Source: Timema cristinae
Taxonomy: Eukaryota > Arthropoda > Insecta > Phasmatodea > Timematidae
Length of the DNA: 64,000 nucleotides
Assembly: GCA_039000515.1 (NCBI GenBank)
Contig: JBCFYV010000012.1
Span: 123,224,605 to 123,288,604, forward strand
Direction of reading: 5' to 3'
This document shows positions 44,770 to 58,109 of this stretch, piece after piece. Made by a program: the position numbers and the translations under genes. The notes beneath the pieces are model-generated. The model saw nothing but the letters and a program-made list of their open reading frames with translations. It had not been told where the DNA came from and searched no databases. Numbering within the stretch: position 1 is the stretch's first letter; each line of letters opens with the position of its first letter.

Positions 44770-45000
44770 AGTATTTAACATGCAACTTCTGAACCGGCTG
44801 ATTGTATCAGCACACGACTTATAAACTAACTTAAATCTAAAGCAGACACAACACCCAGACCCCCGGCCGTTTGTTCTTACTGTGAAAAGGGAAAGACATA
44901 GCTTATTTCACAAATTATAAATTAGAACCAGTAGGGAATCAAACCTAATAGTCTTCACTCAGTGAGCAAGCACGCTACCGATTGAGATAAGGTGTTGAAC
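44770..45000 (-). repeat. SINE B copy
   Basis: 'aaccggctgattgtatcagcacacgacttata', 'cacccagacccccggccgt'. The tRNA-like head at the right on the minus strand is 'ctcaatcggtagcgtgcttgc' and B-box 'aggtttgattccc'. Confidence 0.75.
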
Positions 45001-45938
45001 CCTTTCTGAAATAATAATAATAACAAAAATTAGACTTATTTCCTTGAAATGGTTGATTAATCCACGGCTACCCACACGCGCTATTTATTTTAAATTATTC
45101 ACGAGTGACCAACATTTTGAAAACCTTCTCCCCCACTCCCACATCTTGTGCTTGAAAAGGGGGGCTGTTCTACTCACAGACCTAATTTGGAAATGCTTTT
45201 TTTTTTTAAAAACAAAGCTTTCCAGCAAAATTATTTTGCTATTAATAAAAGGTTAATTACCGCGAGTCTTGTTAAAACGGGCTCCTGCGATCTTGTTTGT
45301 GTAGACCAGCAGCGAGTCATTGAGTTGTAGCGCACAGCCACCGTGGCGCCACAAGTGTTGACTGGTTAGACAGCGCCTGCTACAATTTAGTTTATGTTGT
45401 AGTCTCTCAGACGGCGACCAATCAGGAGTTAAACTGGTTACATAATTTAAAAAAACAACAACTAGAACTTAGATAAGAGACAATAATTGCAATCTCCACC
45501 TCAAGTTTGTAAAGTCTTGACTTAAAATTTCGGGATTTTGTTTATGTAAAGTCAGTTTTTTTTTTTTTTTGCTAACCAAGTAGGCCGAAGTTTTCTCCTG
45601 TGGGTATTCATAAGACAAACTATCGTCACTTAAGTTTTGGTAATTTTCTTTCTAATTATGTAACCTTCTGAAGGGTCCCGTCTGGTACTGTTGTGTGTGT
45701 TTTAACCCACCTTGAGAATGTTCCTCTATCTCTGTAGTGTTGTTACATTAGTATTTGTTGAACCTCACTCTCACGATTGTTGTTTTTTTGTTTTGTTTGA
45801 ATGCTGGATATAATGTTAGATACACGGTTCACTGTCCACGGAAATGGCGGCCATTAACAGTCTTAATATGATCTACAGGTGATATCATAATAGTGTTGTG
45901 AAGTATTTTTCAAATACTTCTTGCTGTGTCACCTCTAG

Positions 45939-46386
45939 GGATAGCAAGTTATTCAATATATCAATATTTTTTATCATTATCTGTATCGAAAGCTACTATA
46001 TATCTATATATCGGTTGTTTTCGATATATTCACATCCATTGGTCTGTGCGAATCGAAATGGCGGTAATAAGATGGCTGCTGTTTTGTAAAGATATTCTTC
46101 ACAGGCTTTTCACTTTTTTAATGTTTTATTTAGCTGTTGAGAATAGCAGACAAGTTTAATTAAAAATAGAGAAAAAATTGACTCAGTTAATAAAAATAAG
46201 GAAACAAAATATTAAATAAATTTTGATTCACAAGCCCTAAATTATACATGAACTATATCTATAAATTGATTGATGTATCATTTACTAAAACATTAATATA
46301 AATAAATCATTTTTTGTATCGATATATATATTGATACCAAATAAATCAATTTTTTTGGTATCGATATATATTTGATACCATCCCTA
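45939..46386. mobile_element. AT-rich DNA element (copy 2), hAT-like ends
   Basis: Left TAGGGATAGC.. and right ..GATACCATCCCTA are inverted. The interior is rich in ATCGATATAT. It matches the element at 29890-30420 and shows the uninterrupted 'cacaagccctaaat' site that holds SINE C there. No clear target duplication. Confidence 0.5.
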
Positions 46387-47704
46387 AATTCACCTCCAAA
46401 ACCACGATAATGACATATACCACTGTTGCATTGTGATATGTCAATTCACCTCACAGATATTAAAGGCTCACATCACAGACCCAGGAGTAAGAGTGGTCTA
46501 TGTCAAAGTGAGATGTTAAGGTTGAGGTTATGTTGCCCCTCGTGGACAGTGAATGTTTAGACGCACACACACCCAACTCACAGATTGTTTGACCCAATAG
46601 CATGTTGGATGGACAAATGTTAAGACTATCCTTGTTCACTCACGCACCTAACCTTCATTTACAACCACACCAGTAGTTTCGGTTGGTATTGTTGACACAC
46701 TCAAGTGTTTTAATACCAACTTAACAGTCACACATCCTTACAACCGAGCACAACTATGTTATGTTTTATACTCTTTTTGGTGTTTTTGGACAGATAATTC
46801 AAGATAATTAATCATTTAAAGAGCCAATTTTCTTTTGAAAAAACGAATCCCGAATTTTGGAAAAATGATGAATGTAAATGGAAATAGAAATTAATGTTAA
46901 AATTTTGTGTTATAATGCATTCATTATATAGTAATAATTCAGTTAAATGTTAAATTAATGGTATGGGTTCTGGTTTTTGGGTTTATCCTATAACTACGTT
47001 GGGACTGAACCACCAATAAGTAGTAATAGAACTATAAAACAAATTAACTTCTTTTTTTTAAACAGTCGAATGTTTAGTTCTATAGTTTCTCAACTTCTCG
47101 AATAGCCTGTATATTTAAATATATTGTTTCAAGGACAAAATCATTTAAACTGAACTTAATTTTATTTATGGAACATATCAGGGTAGTTTTTGGTGAAATT
47201 ATTATTGTATTTCCAATAGAATTGTCAAAGCGAGTTTTAAATTATTTTAAACATTTTATTCTTTTGTTTGTACGCCACTCGTATTCTTTTGATTAACGAA
47301 ATTGTTCTAAAATAAACATTTCTTCTTGCTTAACATTTTCATTGTTATAAAAATAACCTGAATGTATCTATTTTCATTTATTGAGAGGCAAAACATGTTT
47401 TTGTACGAAATCACTAAAACTTTAATAAGTACAATAATACCTTTTGTATATCAATTAAAATACAAATACAATGTACACGCTCTACATTAATATTTAGTTT
47501 AAAACAAAAAAGTACATAATATTCTTTACCTACAAAAGTTAAATTTTCTAAATAATTCAAACACCTTTTTATTTTCAAAAATTAATTTATTAAAAATGTA
47601 TCAAAAATAAATTGAAAAAAATTGCAATTTATAATGATAACATTCATACATTTTTACTAATAATTTTTTTTTAATGTTTGAAAAACACTTTTATTTATAC
47701 TGTT

Positions 47705-47880
47705 GGTCATCTAGTTTAAGGCTTCAGGCTAAAAATATACTAGATTGTTCTTTTCAGGGAGATCGAAACTCGAATCTCGATTAGGCATGTTGGGGGTGAT
47801 TTTTAACCGTTGTTTTCTCAAACTCTCCTTACGCTATTGTGGGTGCACTTACTCGTCTCTAAAGCTTTTAAACTGAGCAA
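47705..47880 (+). repeat. SINE A copy (degenerate)
   Basis: 'ggtcatctagtttaaggc', 'gggagatcgaaactcgaatctcgatt', 'ctctccttacgctattgtgggtgcacttactc'. Confidence 0.65.
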
Positions 47881-48402
47881 TTAATGCTTTTAAGGTTTAA
47901 TCATATTCAAAACATACTATTTGGTTGTTTTTTAAATGTTGGGGTGTATAGTACAATCCATTATTTGTCCAAACGCACAATAATGCCTGTATCCCACCTG
48001 CATCGTGATCAAACATTGGCTGAACGCACAAATAGTTTCTTTTCTCGACAGTTGTCTGTTTCAACTAACCATTCCATGTTTAACACTGATCCAGGCGCTC
48101 CCAGATACACTAGCGGTCAGCACAGTCACTACAGTTACCCATCATTCACAGACTGACAGACAATACGACACACTAAACACACAAGTCCCGGCTGAGAACT
48201 TGCGGAAGAAAGACTGTCTCTCCCCAGTGGCGTGAGTGTGACAGAAAAATAAAACCATCAGAGGGTGATACTAGTAACAAAACGAAAGAGAGAGAGAGAG
48301 AGGATCTTCCCTGCGTCCTGTTTTGTGATTTATTATTGTTTTGTTTTTTTTAAACATCATTGTTGCCCATTTTGAAACCAAAAGGTGACGAGCAAATCTC
48401 AG

Positions 48403-48518
48403 ACATTCCACGAGACCAGAGAAGTCTTGCCAGCAACTCGTACAGAAGCCGTCCGGTCTTCGCGCAGCTCTTAGTGGCGAGTCTCGCCGCACTGGCAGCA
48501 CTGCGGCGGTGGACGTAG
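48403..48518 (+). CDS. Mmp2: Mmp2 last exon: GPI-anchor-like tail and stop
   Basis: Acceptor AAATCTCAG ends at 48402, phase 1 in, matching the phase-1 donor at 38709. Thirty-eight codons run DIPRDQRSLASNSYRSRP, a small-residue stretch suitable as a GPI attachment site, then the hydrophobic VFAQLLVASLAALAAL, then RRWT and TAG at 48516-48518. Insect Mmp2 is known to be GPI-anchored. The frame, acceptor phase and tail architecture all agree. The short polar end after the hydrophobic run is slightly unusual for a GPI signal. A short transmembrane tail is the alternative. Confidence 0.8.
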
Positions 48519-48671
48519 ACACTCGCGCGCTCCTGGTGGCGTGGAGCGGCAACGCACATCAAAGCTGTGTGTGAGGCGGGTCGATTCCGTCCTTGGAACA
48601 CGAAGTGATGGATTCTGACGTTTTTTTTTTTTAAATTCTCGTTTTACGATGAAAACTAAAAAAAGTTCCAA

Positions 48672-48677
48672 AATAAA
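48672..48677 (+). terminator. Mmp2: candidate polyadenylation signal of Mmp2
   Basis: AATAAA about 154 bases after the stop codon. This would give a short 3' UTR. The surrounding DNA is AT-rich, so chance occurrence is possible. Confidence 0.4.
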
Positions 48678-48679
48678 TA

Positions 48680-51600
48680 ATATCGTGATATTTTGTTTAG
48701 AACAAAGAATTGTGTTTTGTTTCTCTTTCAATTATTGTTTGTTTGTTTGTTTGTTGCTAGTTCCACAGCAAGTAAATCTTTACTCGACTGTTACAAATTC
48801 ATTGTTAACTGTAGAACGTCGTGTTTTAATTTGGCTATTCTCTTATTAAGTTCTGGATTCATAATTAAAAAGGACTCGAATGATTTGATTGCGGCCATTT
48901 TGTGTTACTTCCTACTTGGCCGGGGGAGCAAGCATTTACATTGTTTATAAAACCAATTCTTTGTTCAACATAACCTCATTATTGTTTTGATGGCTGAACG
49001 TATTGCCTCTATGAGAGTTAAGTGTTTAGTAATAATAATTTATTTTGAAGACTTGAGTGATCCAACCGATAAAGAAACATGTTTTTATCTGGATTGTAGT
49101 GGATTGTGCGCGTCTTGGCGGTCGTGCCTTAAATCAATCCGCCATTGTTGGCACAGAGTGGATTGGTCCCGAGATGGATCTGTTTGTGACCGCTGTTCAA
49201 ACTTTATAACGGTAAACGTGACTATTTTTGTTGTTGTGAAATTGTGAATTTAAGGAATTTATATTTTTAATTTTTGGAAATTTGACATGGTTGCGGTAGT
49301 GTTCCTTGTTTAATGTTTTCTTGACCATAACGTAACATCGATAATATATTATTTTTTTAAAGTTTGATTTTCAGATAAACTTGAACGTCTGTGTTTCGAA
49401 AATGTTGAAATATTGTCTTATTAAGCTGGTTCCGACAAAGTGGATCAGTAATCAAGGTTGTGGAAGATACATATTAAAAAAAAGTATACAACCGCTATCG
49501 ACTAATTGCCTTGAAAAAAATAATAGATTTATCAAGTTTTACTAATATTTTGGGAAATTAGCCTTGCTTCTTTTAATTCACAAGTAATAAATTTGTCACC
49601 AACTAATTCACTATATTTAATTTATATTTGCACAATTTAAAATAAACATGTAATGTTCCAGTTCTCTTTCCAATTGTTGGAAATAGAGCTGAACCAACTC
49701 TTCGTAAATATCATTTACTTTCAATGCCAAAAAAATCCCGCTTTTAAATTCAATTTTGGGGATTAAGCTTAATTTTAACAAACAATTTATATTTACAACT
49801 AACGATTAGCTAACACACTTTTTATTTTAACAGTTTCACAAATCAAGACCCACATTTTGATTGAAATTCACAGGAAGTTAAACATTTCATTTTTATAATA
49901 ATCGTCAAATCGGTTTTTAGCCGCGCTGTGACGCGTGTGGACGTTTTAGGGACACTCAGGGAAAGTTCTTGGCCTTTCTTCATCTCGGAAAAGTAAGAAG
50001 CGTTTAAAAAACTACTAAATTGGGTTAAAAAAATTGTTGACACTAATTAAGTTTGCTAGGAAAATACAGACGTAACCTTGTCATAAAGTCTATCGTTCAA
50101 GCAAGCGGTTATTTTTTTCCAGTAGCTAGGATAGAGATAATTTGGTTAAAAGCGTTCACCACTACTTCTTGCTGCTGAAGCAGAGTTTTGTTTTAACCAA
50201 TCAAAGGGACAGGTATCGTCATTTAGGCTGAAAGTTGGCCTCGACGGTAAAACTAGATTCTACTCGACTGCTAGCTCGATACACTTCGTGTCAGACTTAC
50301 TAACAGGCGCAGGTTCATGGCAAATTACTACTTATTTACATCGACCTGAATTAATCTAAAATCAAAATGGAGGACTCTTAGAGATGCCAACTACAACTTC
50401 CTATAACCGAGAAATACTCGAGAGAAACCAGTATAAGTGGGCAAAACATTCGGATTTATTTGAGATTTAAAAAAAAATCTGAAATGTCTAAAAATGTACA
50501 TAAGTAGAATATAATTAATAATTATATAGTAACACACCGTAATATATTCATCAATGAATTAACTAGTTAATATCATTTGAAACATGACGTCACCCATATC
50601 AGCCCAAATTTTTGAAACTATTTATCTGATAGTTTATTAATTTGTATTGATTTAAGGATGCTCATGTACAGTACAATCTCACTGAACAGGATCTTTTTAA
50701 CATGCTATCAAACATTGTCACGCCATAAAAAGTCAACTTTATGTTTCTTAATGCTATGTGTTGGTACTTAACGAAATCCCCCCCCCCCTTTAAAGAATGG
50801 TCCAACGCTCAGATTAAACTAGTTACCAAAACTAAAGTTTACAACGCTGCGATAACATTTGATGTCGCAACCCGACATTATTAAAACTATTTACCGCCTT
50901 TGAAAACATTAGAGATTGAATTTTTCATCGGACTTTGCACAATATTGCTAAAACTGTTGTTTTGTTGTTGTGAAGAAAATTTATAGTTTGGTGAACTAAC
51001 ACGATTACATTATTAAAACCTTTATGGAGTAGTTTTTATTGACAATACCAAATTATTAAAAATTGATTATTTGTAGGGGTAAAAATATGTGTACGACAAT
51101 AGACCTTCACTGAATAATACAATTTGATTAACTTTTGAAACCGTTCTTGAAATAATTTGAAACTAGCGAGTTTGTAGACAAATGTTAGTTATATCTAGAC
51201 TTAATTTATGTTTCTTGCTAGTTTTTTTTAATCTATTTTAAAATTAACACATTCCTTAAGAATAAAAGCAAAGTATATTCAACATATAACTATGTAATAA
51301 CATATTTTGGTAGTTCTTGCCCGGATAAATAAAATTGAACGCCTGCATTATTATTTTATTAGCCTGTTTGTAGGTAACCATTGTTTGAATATTTCACTTG
51401 ATTCCTTATAGTTTGTATAAGATGTAATTACTGTCTGTAGATTGGTAGCTGTCAAAACAAGTACAAAATAAATTTGTTAGAATTCAGAATCATACAAGAT
51501 CAAATTAATTAACTGCTCAACCGGGGTCAGTCTGATTCGTTTGACTGGACAGAAAACACTCCCCCGCAAGATCGTGTTATAGCTATAGTTTAACCCCCGC

Positions 51601-54600
51601 CCCCTTTTTTTGATAAGGGTTTGCGGCAATGTCGTGTCTTGGATTTCGAGAGTTTTATTCGGCCCATATGTTCAACAGCCGAGCAGTTTCTCAGACATCC
51701 AATTATTATCAACTTATCTTCCTTAATTGACGGTTCGCCCCTAGAGTAAGGCTGGGCAGGAAACTGTTCGACGATAAAAATAACTAGGAATTGAAACAGA
51801 ACGATATATTTTCAAAGCTATTGTGATTTTTCTCATTCCCAGTTGCTGTGTGTATACCAAAACTATTTGTATATTTATGTAAAACTATTTTATAAAATGT
51901 TTATGAATTATGTTTATTCTATGTGAATAATTTAAAAAGAATAAACAATAATATCAAAGTTGTGTGAGTAATTATTATTAGTTATATTTGTGCTTCCTTC
52001 AAATTCTCCTTAGGTTTGTTTTATTTATAGGCAGTAAATATCAGACATGTTCTAAAGCATGAGTCTGAAGCCTTTTTGGGCCCTATTAACTCATAAACTT
52101 ATCAAAGGCTCCTCCAGGGTGCCTCTAATAGACATAGGACCAGGGGTAATCTTCGTTTGCAGGCTCAGCCAGTTATCTGCCCCTCCCCCCCTCCCCATTT
52201 TGTAAATGTTATTACACTAGTTTGCACCTATACACCAATTCCCAGACGTACCAAGAAATGCCCTAAAAGGTAAATAAATGTAATCATTAATACTAGAAGT
52301 CGTGTTTTTATACATATAAGGGATGATTTATTCCCAACCCTTAGTTAGATTATCTTCTTCCACACACATGATCTGTTTAAAGGTACTAAAGAACTTCTGT
52401 GCCAAGTTTGAATTAAATCGGTTGGTTCGTTCAAAAGTTAACGTGAGACAATAAGACATTCACCACAGAGAAGCAGAAAAAAAATGCAAATCGGTGGAGT
52501 TAAAACTGAACTCATTTCACTCTTTAATAAATCAAATCACATGATTGTTTTTATTTGTGTTTACACTCTTGAGAATATTTTCGTCTGTACAGGGAGCCAA
52601 CTCTACTAGCGTGGGGCCCTGTGTGGCCGTACCGTTTGCACACCACTAAGGGGGGCCCTGAGTCCCGCGATAACCCACCATTTCCCCTCATACTCTCTAT
52701 TTCATATTTATTCTTTAAATTCAACCTTCCTCATATGTATGTCCCCACCATTTTAAGAAAATAAATATAATGTACACTACATATTCATATTAAAGTATTT
52801 CATTTTCGCTTACTACCGATCAAGGTCATTTTGGTCACTTGACACAAAGATCGACCTTTAAAGACGAAGAAGATTTCTTACGCGATCGACTGAAAGTTGT
52901 TGTTAAACCGACCAGTGGCTGATCCCCGCACCAAGGCTTTGTAAGTTCGATTTTCAACATAGATGAGACTATGTGTTGTTGCTCCCTAAATATTCTCATC
53001 AACCCCCTTAAACTAAGTTAAGAGACAATCAAATTTGGTTGAACAAAGCAATTAAAAACATTTCAAATTCTGTCAAAACCCTAAATTTCTTGTCAGTTAT
53101 GTGTGAGTTCCATTTCCATGTCGCCATTCACTATAGTGAGATTACCTAAGAAGGATCTTTTTCGAAGTAAAACAAATATTGGCTAAAATCACCATGGGAA
53201 GAACCTTTCCAAGTTCTCTGGTTCCATTTTAGCAAAAAAAATTTATATCAAACAACCAAAATGCATTGCCTCGTGTTTTGCCAGAGTTGTTACGTTGTGT
53301 GGATCTTAATCGCACACTGTTTCTTTATGTTACGTCACCGTTAAAATCTGATCGTGTTCCCGGCATGATGATGAGTCACTGATGTAAGATTCTGAGTTCT
53401 ATTCCCATTTACATTGGCATCTTCCAACAGTTATCTTCAGTCAACAGTAAGAAAGTTATAAAAGAACTAAATATGTCTAGAGCTCACATGATTGGTAAGA
53501 CGAACAAAGTTTCTAAGCACAGATGCCCTTTGTAATATTTAGATCCGCGGGTTTTAATAATAATTTCCTGAACTGGGGTGGTTTTATTTTTAAAGAGCAT
53601 TGTCCTCCCAACTTTATCATCCCCTAAGACATTCCTTACAATACTAACGGTAGCGAATCAATATTTTTGAGTACTTGTATTGAGAACACAGAAATCCTTA
53701 TTATATCATTTGGACTTCATTATACGCTTCACAAATTCCTTTTAATTGATGCAAAGTTTCAACATCAAGAGATGTTATAACGGCGCTCTGGTTAACACTA
53801 TAGACGCCGATTACGTAAACAAGGCAAATGGACAAAAAACCAGAGAACTTGAAAGAAGTAGATAAAAATGCATGTTGACAAATAAGTTTAATGTAACAAA
53901 GGCTGAGTAGATACACAGAGTAACATCATAACACAATTCAATATTTCCTCAAACGGTCCATAGAGATTACCAGGATAATTGACAAGAGAGGTAGTTGAAT
54001 AATTAATACTCTCCAAAACAGAGTATTGGGCGAGAAGCGTCAATGATTTTGCACGACAGGTTAAACTTATGCTTAACTCGTGTTACACCAGTCCTCCTCT
54101 TAAAAGGTACTGCTGTGCTAGCAGGAGATGATAATAATAATAATTACGTATGAGCCTTTGTAGAGGGTGTTCAAGACCTCCTATACATTAAGGTAACAAC
54201 AGGTAATTTGTTGCAACAAAAGACTTACGAGATGTACTCTAACGGAACCTGCTCAGAACCTAGCAAGAACAATCCTATGATAAGAGATGAGGGCTATTCG
54301 CGCCAGTGAAGCCAGCTAGATCCTAAAAGGTTAGGTTACAAAGATATCAGACAGTTGTCTGTCAGCTCCGGTCATAAATAAACCGGCCTAAAATATATAA
54401 GGAAAGTTTCAATTCAGGGTTCTAGGCCTTGACTTAACATGGGCTGGTGCACAACTAACTGGTCTAAGCCAGAAGCATTAAAAGAATGACCATGCAGGGC
54501 TTGCAATAAATAAAGAGGGCATCAAACGGTAATTGAACATGAAAGTTAGTTTGATGCGGGCCGTGTCAAGGGGGCAGAAAAAACCCACAAGTTGAGTAAC

Positions 54601-55130
54601 ATAAGTTAAATAACATACATAACGTGAGCCATGTCAGATGAACAGAAATGACCAACAGGTTGAGCACCGCAAACTGGTGGACAACACAAGTTTAAATAAC
54701 ATACAAAACATGAGTATTGCAAACCTAAACCTAACTAGGTATAAACATCAGGCCTGGAGACACCCCTCTACGTTGGAAAAATCACGTAGGCACCAGCCGC
54801 ACCAAACTATGCGCAGGCCGCCCACCCTGAACTCCAGTCAGTTGTTTTGATAGCTTCGACGAGTCAAGTGCAGTGCTAGCAGAACTACGTAAGTGGGTAA
54901 CACTTCTGATGGCGCCGTTCTTGTTCAGCGATGTTTTCCGAGGCGTGGTATGTAGCACATGGAGACATACATTAATAGATCTGTATATGTAATTAGTGTA
55001 CAATATATATTCTTGAGCAATGATTATGTTCAGCGGATGTATGCAGTACAGGGCTGAACTTACAATGTAAGTTACTTAGATGAACTTTTCAAGAATGTCA
55101 AAAATGTTTTGATTATGAGCAGGATATCTC
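48680..55130. other. AT-rich intergenic stretch, nothing recognised
   Basis: Between the Mmp2 end and the LINE tail at 55140. Small open frames are at chance level. One TGACGTCA lies at 50585-50592. Confidence 0.55.
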
Positions 55131-55139
55131 TGGGGTGTC

Positions 55140-55412
55140 CGGATAAAGGGTATATAATGATTGGAAAGTACATAATAACAAGAGAATGATGGAGATAAAG
55201 TATATAGGGAAAATACCACAAGGGAGACCAAGAAAGATGGGAGAGGAGCATATAACAGAAAGTGTGCAGTTAGAGGAGGAAAATTGGAAGCGATTAAATG
55301 ATGGAAGAATTATGAAATAATAGAGGAAGATAGAAACATTTTACTAAACTGACCCAACCATTGGCTGTAAATAGCTGTTTATGGATATGATGATGATGAT
55401 GATGATGATGAG
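55140..55412 (+). pseudogene. LINE 3' end with (GAT)n tail
   Basis: Plus-strand frame reads MMEIKYIGKIPQGRPRKMGE, EHITESVQLEEENWKRLN, then RKIETF. This matches the GRPRKRW..I......A..R..W motif at the C-terminus of LINE reverse transcriptases. The element ends in GATGATGATGATGATGATGA, a typical tandem tail. Only the last part of the ORF remains. Confidence 0.7.
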
Positions 55413-56591
55413 TGTTTATTCTAATACTCAACCATTTTATCTAAATGAGATTTTTAATACAACATTCTAACGTTAAGTTTTATCACAAATAAAATTAGTA
55501 GTTGCTCATAGCCCTGATGTACTACCAGCTACATTAACTTTGCTTACAGAAAGAATGCATATTCAAAGTATCCGAAATCAGGATATATGGGGTAACATGT
55601 AGAGTCACCGACTGCAGCGCCACCCAGCCAGGTTAAAATGTTGGTGGAAATAATGTGAACTAAGAGTAAGAAAAGGAATAAACAGGAACACATGAAGTCA
55701 CCATCTCGATGACTGTAGGCAAAATTAACGCAGATGACTTTTGTATGTAATATAAAATTCATTCTATTTATGTTGATTCAAAACCTCTGGGTCTAACTAC
55801 AGTAATAACCGTATGCTGTACGCATGAATGAGTTTTGAACAAGAAACTAAATTATACAATCCTTTCTTTAAACTCTAAGGCAGCAGGATTATCTGAACTT
55901 CACAAGCAACATAGTTTTGATTTATTTAAATATCAAGTCTTAGCTTAATAGCAAATAAAAATCAATATCCTATTTTATTTCATGATACATTGTACACATA
56001 CGCATTATTCCCTACACCGAGCTGAAAAAGTAATACTTTTAAAAGATGTCCTATTAAATTGTTTGACCTGCAATTATTCATTTAGCAAATTAAATTATTT
56101 CACAACTTTTTAGATATCATAATTTATATATATATATAAATAATTTCAATAGATGAAATATTTAAATGTAGAGTTTTTAAAATAGCCTAGGTAAAAATTT
56201 AATTTTCAAACATACATACTACATATATTAACAAACATACTACATAATTAATTTATATAATAATCAGTTAATAAAATAATAATAATTTTTAATGCTTCAA
56301 CACGCCGATATTATTATTAGCTAGGATATTTTTAAACGTGGCTGGTACATTTTAAGAGTCCTGCTGGTTAGGTCATAAGCATTAGTTTATATTACTCCCC
56401 GCCTCCACGCAGTTTTAAAGTTCCACCACCATTGGACTTCAGTGGACTCGGAAATACAATCGATGGAGGAAAAGTCGATTTTACCGATGTAACACTATGA
56501 AACAAATAATAATCTTTATTTTAAATTAAATTTATTAATAGCGAGAAAATTTTAGACATCCTTCAGTCTCATAATGTCACCTTTTAAATAA
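55413..56591. other. AT-rich intergenic stretch, nothing recognised
   Basis: No supported gene. Short AT dinucleotide runs near 56126-56140. Confidence 0.5.
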
Positions 56592-57262
56592 TATTTACTA
56601 AACATTCTATAGAACATATCCCGGATGCAAACAAAACTGATTGCAAAAAGAGTATTTACTAAAACATTCTATAGAACATATCTCGGATGGAAACAAAACT
56701 GATTGCAAAATGAGTATTTACTAAAACATTCTATAGAACATATCTCGGATGCAAACAAAACTGATTGCAAAAGACTATTTACTAAAACATTATATAGAAC
56801 ATATCTTGGATGCAAACAAAACTGATTGCAAAAAGACTATTTACTAAAACATTCTATAGAACATATCTCGGATGCAAACAAAACTGATTGCAAAAAGACT
56901 ATTTACTAAAACATTATATAGAACATATCTCGGATGCAAACAAAACTGATTGCAAAAAGAGTATTTACTAAAACATTCTATAGAACATATCTCGGATGCA
57001 AACAAAACTGATTGCAAAAAGACTATTTACTAAAACATTTATAAGAACATATCTCGGATGCAAACAAAACTGATTGCAAAAAGAGTATTTACTAAAACAT
57101 TCTATAGAACATATCTCGGATGCAAACAAAACTGATTGCAAAAAGACTATTTACTAAAACATTCTATAGAACATACCCGGATGCAAACAAAGCTGATTGC
57201 AAAAAGACTATTTACTAAAACATTCTATAGAACATATCTCGGATGCAAACAAAGCTGACTGC
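56592..57262. repeat. 61-bp minisatellite, about 11 copies
   Basis: Unit TATTTACTAAAACATTCTAT then AGAACATATCTCGGATGCAA and ACAAAACTGATTGCAAAAAG. Variants include GAGTATT/GACTATT and ATTCTAT/ATTATAT. Confidence 0.96.
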
Positions 57263-57707
57263 CAAATAATAAAGAATGATGCATTTCTCCACTGTGTACT
57301 CATCAATATGCATTTAAACCATCATTAGGGTCTATGTTTTGATACCAGGCTTAGTGACAGTTATAATCTGACTTTAGCTTAAACAAGTCTATGGGCCAAA
57401 GTTAGACACTCGCCTAAGTTACTCTCAATGCCAACTATATCCCACTTCCTGTTTAAAAGCACAGAGACAACCATACTCGGGCTGTCTGTAACTTAGCCAA
57501 TAGTGTAGAAAAAATGTAGGTTTAAAAGGGGGTATCAAAAAAATACACTATTTTAACTTTAAGCCTAGTGTCGCCATTAAAGAAGTAGAAAATAAAATAT
57601 ATGATGAAATATTAATGGGCTAGCTCAGATTTAAAATCAATACAATACATTGAATTCAAAACCAGCAATTATATTTAACAAACAAAAAATAATTATCTTA
57701 GGGTAAA

Positions 57708-57710
<3 letters not shown>

Positions 57711-57751
<41 letters not shown>
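57711..57751. repeat. (ATT)n microsatellite
   Basis: About 13 perfect ATT units upstream of the NALF-like gene. Confidence 0.95.
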
Positions 57752-57754
<3 letters not shown>

Positions 57755-58109
57755 TAATGTATAAAAATAAACTTAAGCTTCTGCATTTAAATTTACTTTG
57801 TGTGCCCTTGTTGGTTTTCACATCTATCTAAAAAGAATAATTAAATCAAACATTTAGATATATTGTTTGTAAACCCAAACATATTCATTGTAAACGCCAA
57901 GTCAAATAACCTCTATTATAAAATATATTGAAACATTCAAGTGATTCAACAAAACTAAAACTTTAATTTGAAGTTATTTTAAATCTTAATTATTAGGTTA
58001 AATCGTACATTAACCTGATATTGAAAAATCGACACCCAAAGGGGGTAGAATCGGTTGTTCCTGGCTAAAGATAAACACAGCCATAAGAGTTCCACTGTAA
58101 TGCATGACT

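Larger units (their letters stand above)
40317..48402. other. Mmp2 last intron, right part (about 8 kb), mostly AT-rich
   Basis: Contains a MITE-like element (40715), SINE copies (42460, 44770, 47705) and an AT-rich DNA element (45939). No coding exon is supported between 40317 and 48402. Stretches 40880-42450, 42700-44770 and 46390-47700 show nothing further. Confidence 0.65.
15867..48518 (+). other. Mmp2: Mmp2 gene, nine coding exons (extent of visible CDS)
   Basis: Secreted, probably GPI-anchored zinc endopeptidase of the matrix metalloproteinase family (M10A), which cleaves extracellular-matrix and cell-surface proteins. Exons 15867-15990, 25223-25330, 31337-31648, 32478-32626, 34174-34351, 35756-36034, 36931-37112, 38489-38708 and 48403-48518 join in frame with donor phases 1,1,1,0,1,1,0,1 and give 555 residues before TAG. 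Domain order is propeptide, cysteine switch, furin site, catalytic domain, short linker, hemopexin domain closed by WWFGC, acidic stalk and hydrophobic tail. The GPI-like tail and the hemopexin wording fit insect Mmp2 better than Mmp1. The exon with the start codon and signal peptide is missing, either upstream of the window or the minus-strand candidate at 4249-4377. Exons are GC-rich at third positions against AT-rich introns. Confidence 0.85.

Noticed and set aside
48350..48731. Minus-strand frames of 83-93 codons
   Set aside because: They are antisense to the Mmp2 last exon, whose plus-strand reading explains the coding-like composition.
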